Part shown: positions 61,001 to 64,000 of the stretch, piece after piece
How positions within the stretch are numbered: the first letter of the stretch is position 1
How the letters are laid out: each line of letters opens with the position of its first letter
Assembly (NCBI RefSeq): GCF_937616625.2
Contig: NC_065577.1
Location: 38,779,001-38,843,000, forward strand
Source of the DNA: Mercurialis annua
Taxonomy: Eukaryota > Streptophyta > Magnoliopsida > Malpighiales > Euphorbiaceae
DNA length: 64,000 bases
Direction of reading: 5' to 3'
Program-made: the position numbers and the translations under genes
The notes under the pieces: generated by a model
What the model was told of the DNA's origin: nothing
The model's database searches: none
Seen by the model: the letters and a program-made list of their open reading frames with translations, nothing else

Positions 61001-62460
61001 ACTATACTGACCTTCTTTTGACACTACAAATTTGATGCATATGATTGAGAGTTGCTCATGTCCTCAAATGAATCAAATCAACATTGATTATGTACCTCTT
61101 AAGAGAAAAGATCCATATTGCCCAACAACATGGCTTTACCAGAAAGAAGAGATTTTTCCATGGCAACAACAGAGCTAAATTACAACAATTCATATGCATT
61201 TTGAAAGAAGAAAATATTAGGTTCTTCGAAAAAATTGACATTCAGAGGAAATACTACAACAATTCACTTAGAATATGGATTTATTGGAATTCAGATTTAT
61301 TGTATTAATTTTAAATCAATCTAAGAAATTGATGATCTGAAATCTTTATAACTTTAAATTAACTTGATTTTTAAAAATTATTTGTAAATCTACATGATCT
61401 AAAATCAGTTAGAGTTTTTACTCATTAAAAGCTATCTAAATCTGAAAATAAACATTAAAATGTGTAGAACTTCAAATCAAGCTTATTTTGGATATCAATT
61501 TTTACTAATTTCAGAATTTTGATCCTTTTGAAATTAAATTGAAAATCAACAAATGTATAATCAGCTCATAAATTATATTGTATAATATTGATTTTCTACA
61601 TGTTTCTGTTTGATCAATTATAATAGCTAATTGTATATAACTTACATGTTCTTGAGTGATTGATTATCTCTATTGTAATGATTATGTTGCAGGTGAAGGA
61701 CGGAAAAGCTCACTGTCAATGGCGGAAATGCTCAGGTGAAGGAAGGAAAAGCTTCATCAATGACGACAATATCAGTAGGTTGAAGATAAGAGAATTATGT
61801 GATAGTTGGTTTGAAAAGAAATTGTTGTTTGTTTTTTCACGTGTTTCTTCTATAAGGATATTATTGTCCAACTTTCTATATTATTCAGTCCATTTTTGTT
61901 TATGAGGGATTCTTGAAAAATTTCCTTTTTTTTGGGAGATTTTTGCTAATATCAAAATGCTGAGATAAAAATATAACACTATGCTATTTTTAGGAGATTT
62001 ATGTAGATTACCCTAAATTTTAAGGTCGAAAGACTATACTGCTAACGTATATATTCATATTTTTTCAGAGTTTTAAAAAATAAGATAGTCAACTGCCCAC
62101 CATAAACTCTTTTTAGATCCGCACTGATAATAGTATACAATCGGCACCATTCAAATTTTTCCATAATATTTAGTGGGAAACATTAACAGAGCCCGAATTT
62201 CAAATTTAACATAATTAATGCATATAAACTTCCAAGAACAGCAAATAAAAGAGCATGCAAACAACAAAGTTCTTGCCAAAAAGTTACATAACATGTCCAA
62301 ATATCTGAGGCCTTGATCTCCATATTTTCTTGGTCAACCAGCTCAATAACACAAAAATCTCTAAGTGTATGTGCATACACATTGAACTTCACATGCCAAC
62401 ATTTATTGTTAATTACCTCTGCTACACCTGAAAATGGTAACTTTGAACGTAATTATATAT
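58045..62460. other. Repeat-rich region, possibly one large decayed element
   Basis: It contains a GC-richer block at about 58700-59180 (GACGACCGCCGAAGACGG, GCCGGAGGTGCTGG), the tandem array at 59477-60415, and an unrecognised minus-strand open stretch at about 60869-61060. Another mixed block lies at about 61690-61760. Weakly paired ends GGTGATTAG near 58460 and GATTACC near 62010 suggest a 3.5-kb insertion, but no clean target duplication was found. No intact gene was recognised. Confidence 0.4.
59477..60415. repeat. Five tandem ~190-bp repeats
   Basis: Units start at about 59477, 59671, 59864, 60058 and 60241. Each begins TTTACAATCTTAAATGACAT-like and contains AAATCAACCTGATGTGAACC and TTTAATTCAATTTTTAATCA. 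Copies are diverged by substitutions and small indels; the fourth to fifth step is shorter. Confidence 0.9.
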
Positions 62461-62462
62461 AG

Positions 62463-62640
62463 AGACCTTGATCAGTTCAAACGCACAAACATCGCCGATT
62501 TTTAGTTCATGATTCTTGGCGAATACCATCCAACCCGAACAGATTCTTGCAACTGCGCCTGCTGAACCATTCGTATAGTTCTGCCTCAAATACCTAATAG
62601 ACCAACGTTTTCCATTCCAATCATTTAAGATTGCATCACC
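62463..62640 (-). pseudogene. B3 DNA-binding domain fragment
   Basis: Minus-strand translation reads NDWNGKRWSIRYLRQNYTNG then SAGAVARICSGWMVFAKNHELKIGDVCAFELIKV. This is the second half of a plant B3 domain (REM-like: W-x-V/I-x-Y … GW … F … GD-x-C-x-FEL). The first half and any start codon are missing, and the downstream frame runs into a stop, so it is probably a gene fragment. An exon of a larger gene cannot be excluded. Confidence 0.6.
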
Positions 62641-63184
62641 ATGCCTGTGCTATAAGCTGTTATGTCATTCCTAACAGATGAATAGCTATAAGCTCCCGAG
62701 TGCAGGTATACTCGTTAGGTCGCACGACCTATATACTAGTAATAAATTGTGATTATATTTTTTAATAATAGAGAATCCCGCAAAGAGGTCCAACATGTCA
62801 TGTGCAAGTGGGAGATGTTGGTATTTGGGCCGGATTGCCCATGACGGATTGACCCGAATCCAACTAATTATATGGGTATGCATGGAAAGGGTGTAATATC
62901 TTTAATATAAGGTTGTAACTTCATGAAAAGTGGTAATTTAATGAAAAGTTACACTTGCTCATAGCACCCTTTCATTGCTTATATATTATGTATTGGAAAT
63001 ATATAATAAAATTAATAAATTATAACTCAATTTTCTATTAAATATACACAATTAATTGATACATTAGAAAGTGAAATATAGGTATTTTCTATTGTGAAAA
63101 TACTTGAGACTTAATGTATAATATCAATTAAATTTGTGCAATCGATAAAAGGTATGTTTAGAATGATTCTATTTAATTTTCACA

Positions 63185-63330
63185 TATTTCAACAAGTGGC
63201 TAAGGCCTGAGAATGAGAAAAACGATACTATGACTGAAAGAGATAGCCGTTTAAGATATGTAAAAACTGTTCAAACCGCTGCTACTTACTTCCGAAACAA
63301 AAGCCCATCTCTAATTGTTACTAATCAGGT
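63185..63330 (+). pseudogene. Exon-like fragment, possibly B3-protein derived
   Basis: An open stretch reads KWLRPENEKNDTMTERDSRL then RYVKTVQTAATYFRNKSPSLIVTNQ and is followed by a GTGCAT possible donor. The AATYFRNKSPSLIV part resembles the start of a B3 domain (A-x-x-F-x-S-x-x-P-x-x-x-V), on the strand opposite to the fragment at 62463-62640. The match is short and tentative. Confidence 0.3.
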
Positions 63331-63390
63331 GCATTATTATAAACCATCTCTATAAGTTAGCCTGAAAACAACTTTTTGGTGTAGCGATTG

Positions 63391-64000
63391 AGTTGATATT
63401 TTTTTTATTTTAATACCATTTGATATATCTTTTATTATTTTTTAATTTCCTCCAATATTTAAAATAACACTCATATAACTTATCAGAATATATTTTTACT
63501 AGTAACAAAAATAACTCTAACCTCCCAATCCATGAATTTTGACGCATTTCTTCATGAATATGTTATGATATACTTACTACACTAATAGTGTGATAAATAA
63601 TCAAATAGAATAATATTCGTAATGGTTCAAATATCATGCATATGTATATATAGACAACCTGTGAAACAATATTTCCAAATGATAAAACAACTAAAAAAAA
63701 AATCAAATATTATGACCTTTTATTTTTCAAATGAAATATGCTGTAAATTCAAAATTTTGAGGACAAAAGATTAAAATTGAAAATAATATATGAAATTATC
63801 ATATAGTGAGATTTTATATTTAAATTAACATATATATAGTGATAATTTATATTTAAACCCTCATATTCTTTTTTTTTGAGAGAGAGTATTCTTTTATTTT
63901 TAAATATCATTTATGGTATATCAATTAGTTAATTGATTAAAATTTACAGAAAAAAATATACTATACACTACTACTACTATTTCCATTGCTGTCTTAAATG
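63391..64000 (+). repeat. Segmental duplication, copy 2 (empty sites), cut by window end
   Basis: Collinear with 55619-58044 but lacking both insertions: TAACAAAAA at 63503-63511 and TTTATATTT at 63846-63854 are single copies. It contains its own small insertion near 63570-63590 (ATATACTTACTACACTAATA) relative to copy 1. Homology may continue past 64000. Confidence 0.9.

Overview
The window is nuclear DNA of a flowering plant, most likely a eudicot. Genes are split by GT-AG introns, intergenic DNA is very AT-rich, two tRNA genes have plant-type sequence, and the proteins belong to plant families (cytosolic HSP70, ATL-type RING-H2 ligase, GGTase-I beta). I cannot name the species.

The genic part holds seven protein-coding genes: an HSP70 gene (5862-8443, +), an alpha-crystallin-domain (HSP20-like) protein (12256-13764, -), a RING-H2 membrane ligase (34162-34728, +), an unrecognised single-pass membrane protein (37666-38568, +), the beta subunit of protein geranylgeranyltransferase I (42370-45572, -, 11 exons), a split-barrel/DUF2470-like protein (46339-49566, +, 9 exons) and a second HSP70 gene (50388-53009, -). 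The two HSP70 genes face each other across about 42 kb. They have the same exon lengths and intron position, both encode 648 residues ending in EEVD, and both have heat-shock elements near a TATA box. tRNA-Pro(AGG) lies at 3379-3450 and tRNA-Asn(GTT) at 34906-34979, both on the minus strand. The genes look like independent housekeeping, stress and regulatory loci; I see no co-functional cluster.

The rest is mostly mobile DNA. Twelve non-autonomous inverted-repeat elements (309-1654 bp) are each bounded by a 9-bp target-site duplication, ten perfect and two with 8 of 9 matching. This is the signature of Mutator-like (MULE) transposition. Two long LTR-like units, 16418-19934 (+) and 23659-25988 (-), look like related solo LTRs. 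They share a fourfold short tandem motif and a cluster of adjacent small hairpins whose sequences differ between them.

The right end (53-64 kb) is a degenerate repeat landscape: an RNase H-like pseudogene, a direct segmental duplication (55.6-58.0 kb and 63.4-64.0 kb), long tandem repeats and B3-domain-like fragments. In the duplication one copy carries two insertions and the other copy retains both empty sites. The first 440 bases are a degenerate telomere-like CCTAAA tract.

I did not find a clear new multi-gene system. The best candidates for something undescribed are the hairpin clusters in the LTRs, the diversity of 9-bp-TSD elements, and the large elements that combine tandem repeats with GC-richer segments.
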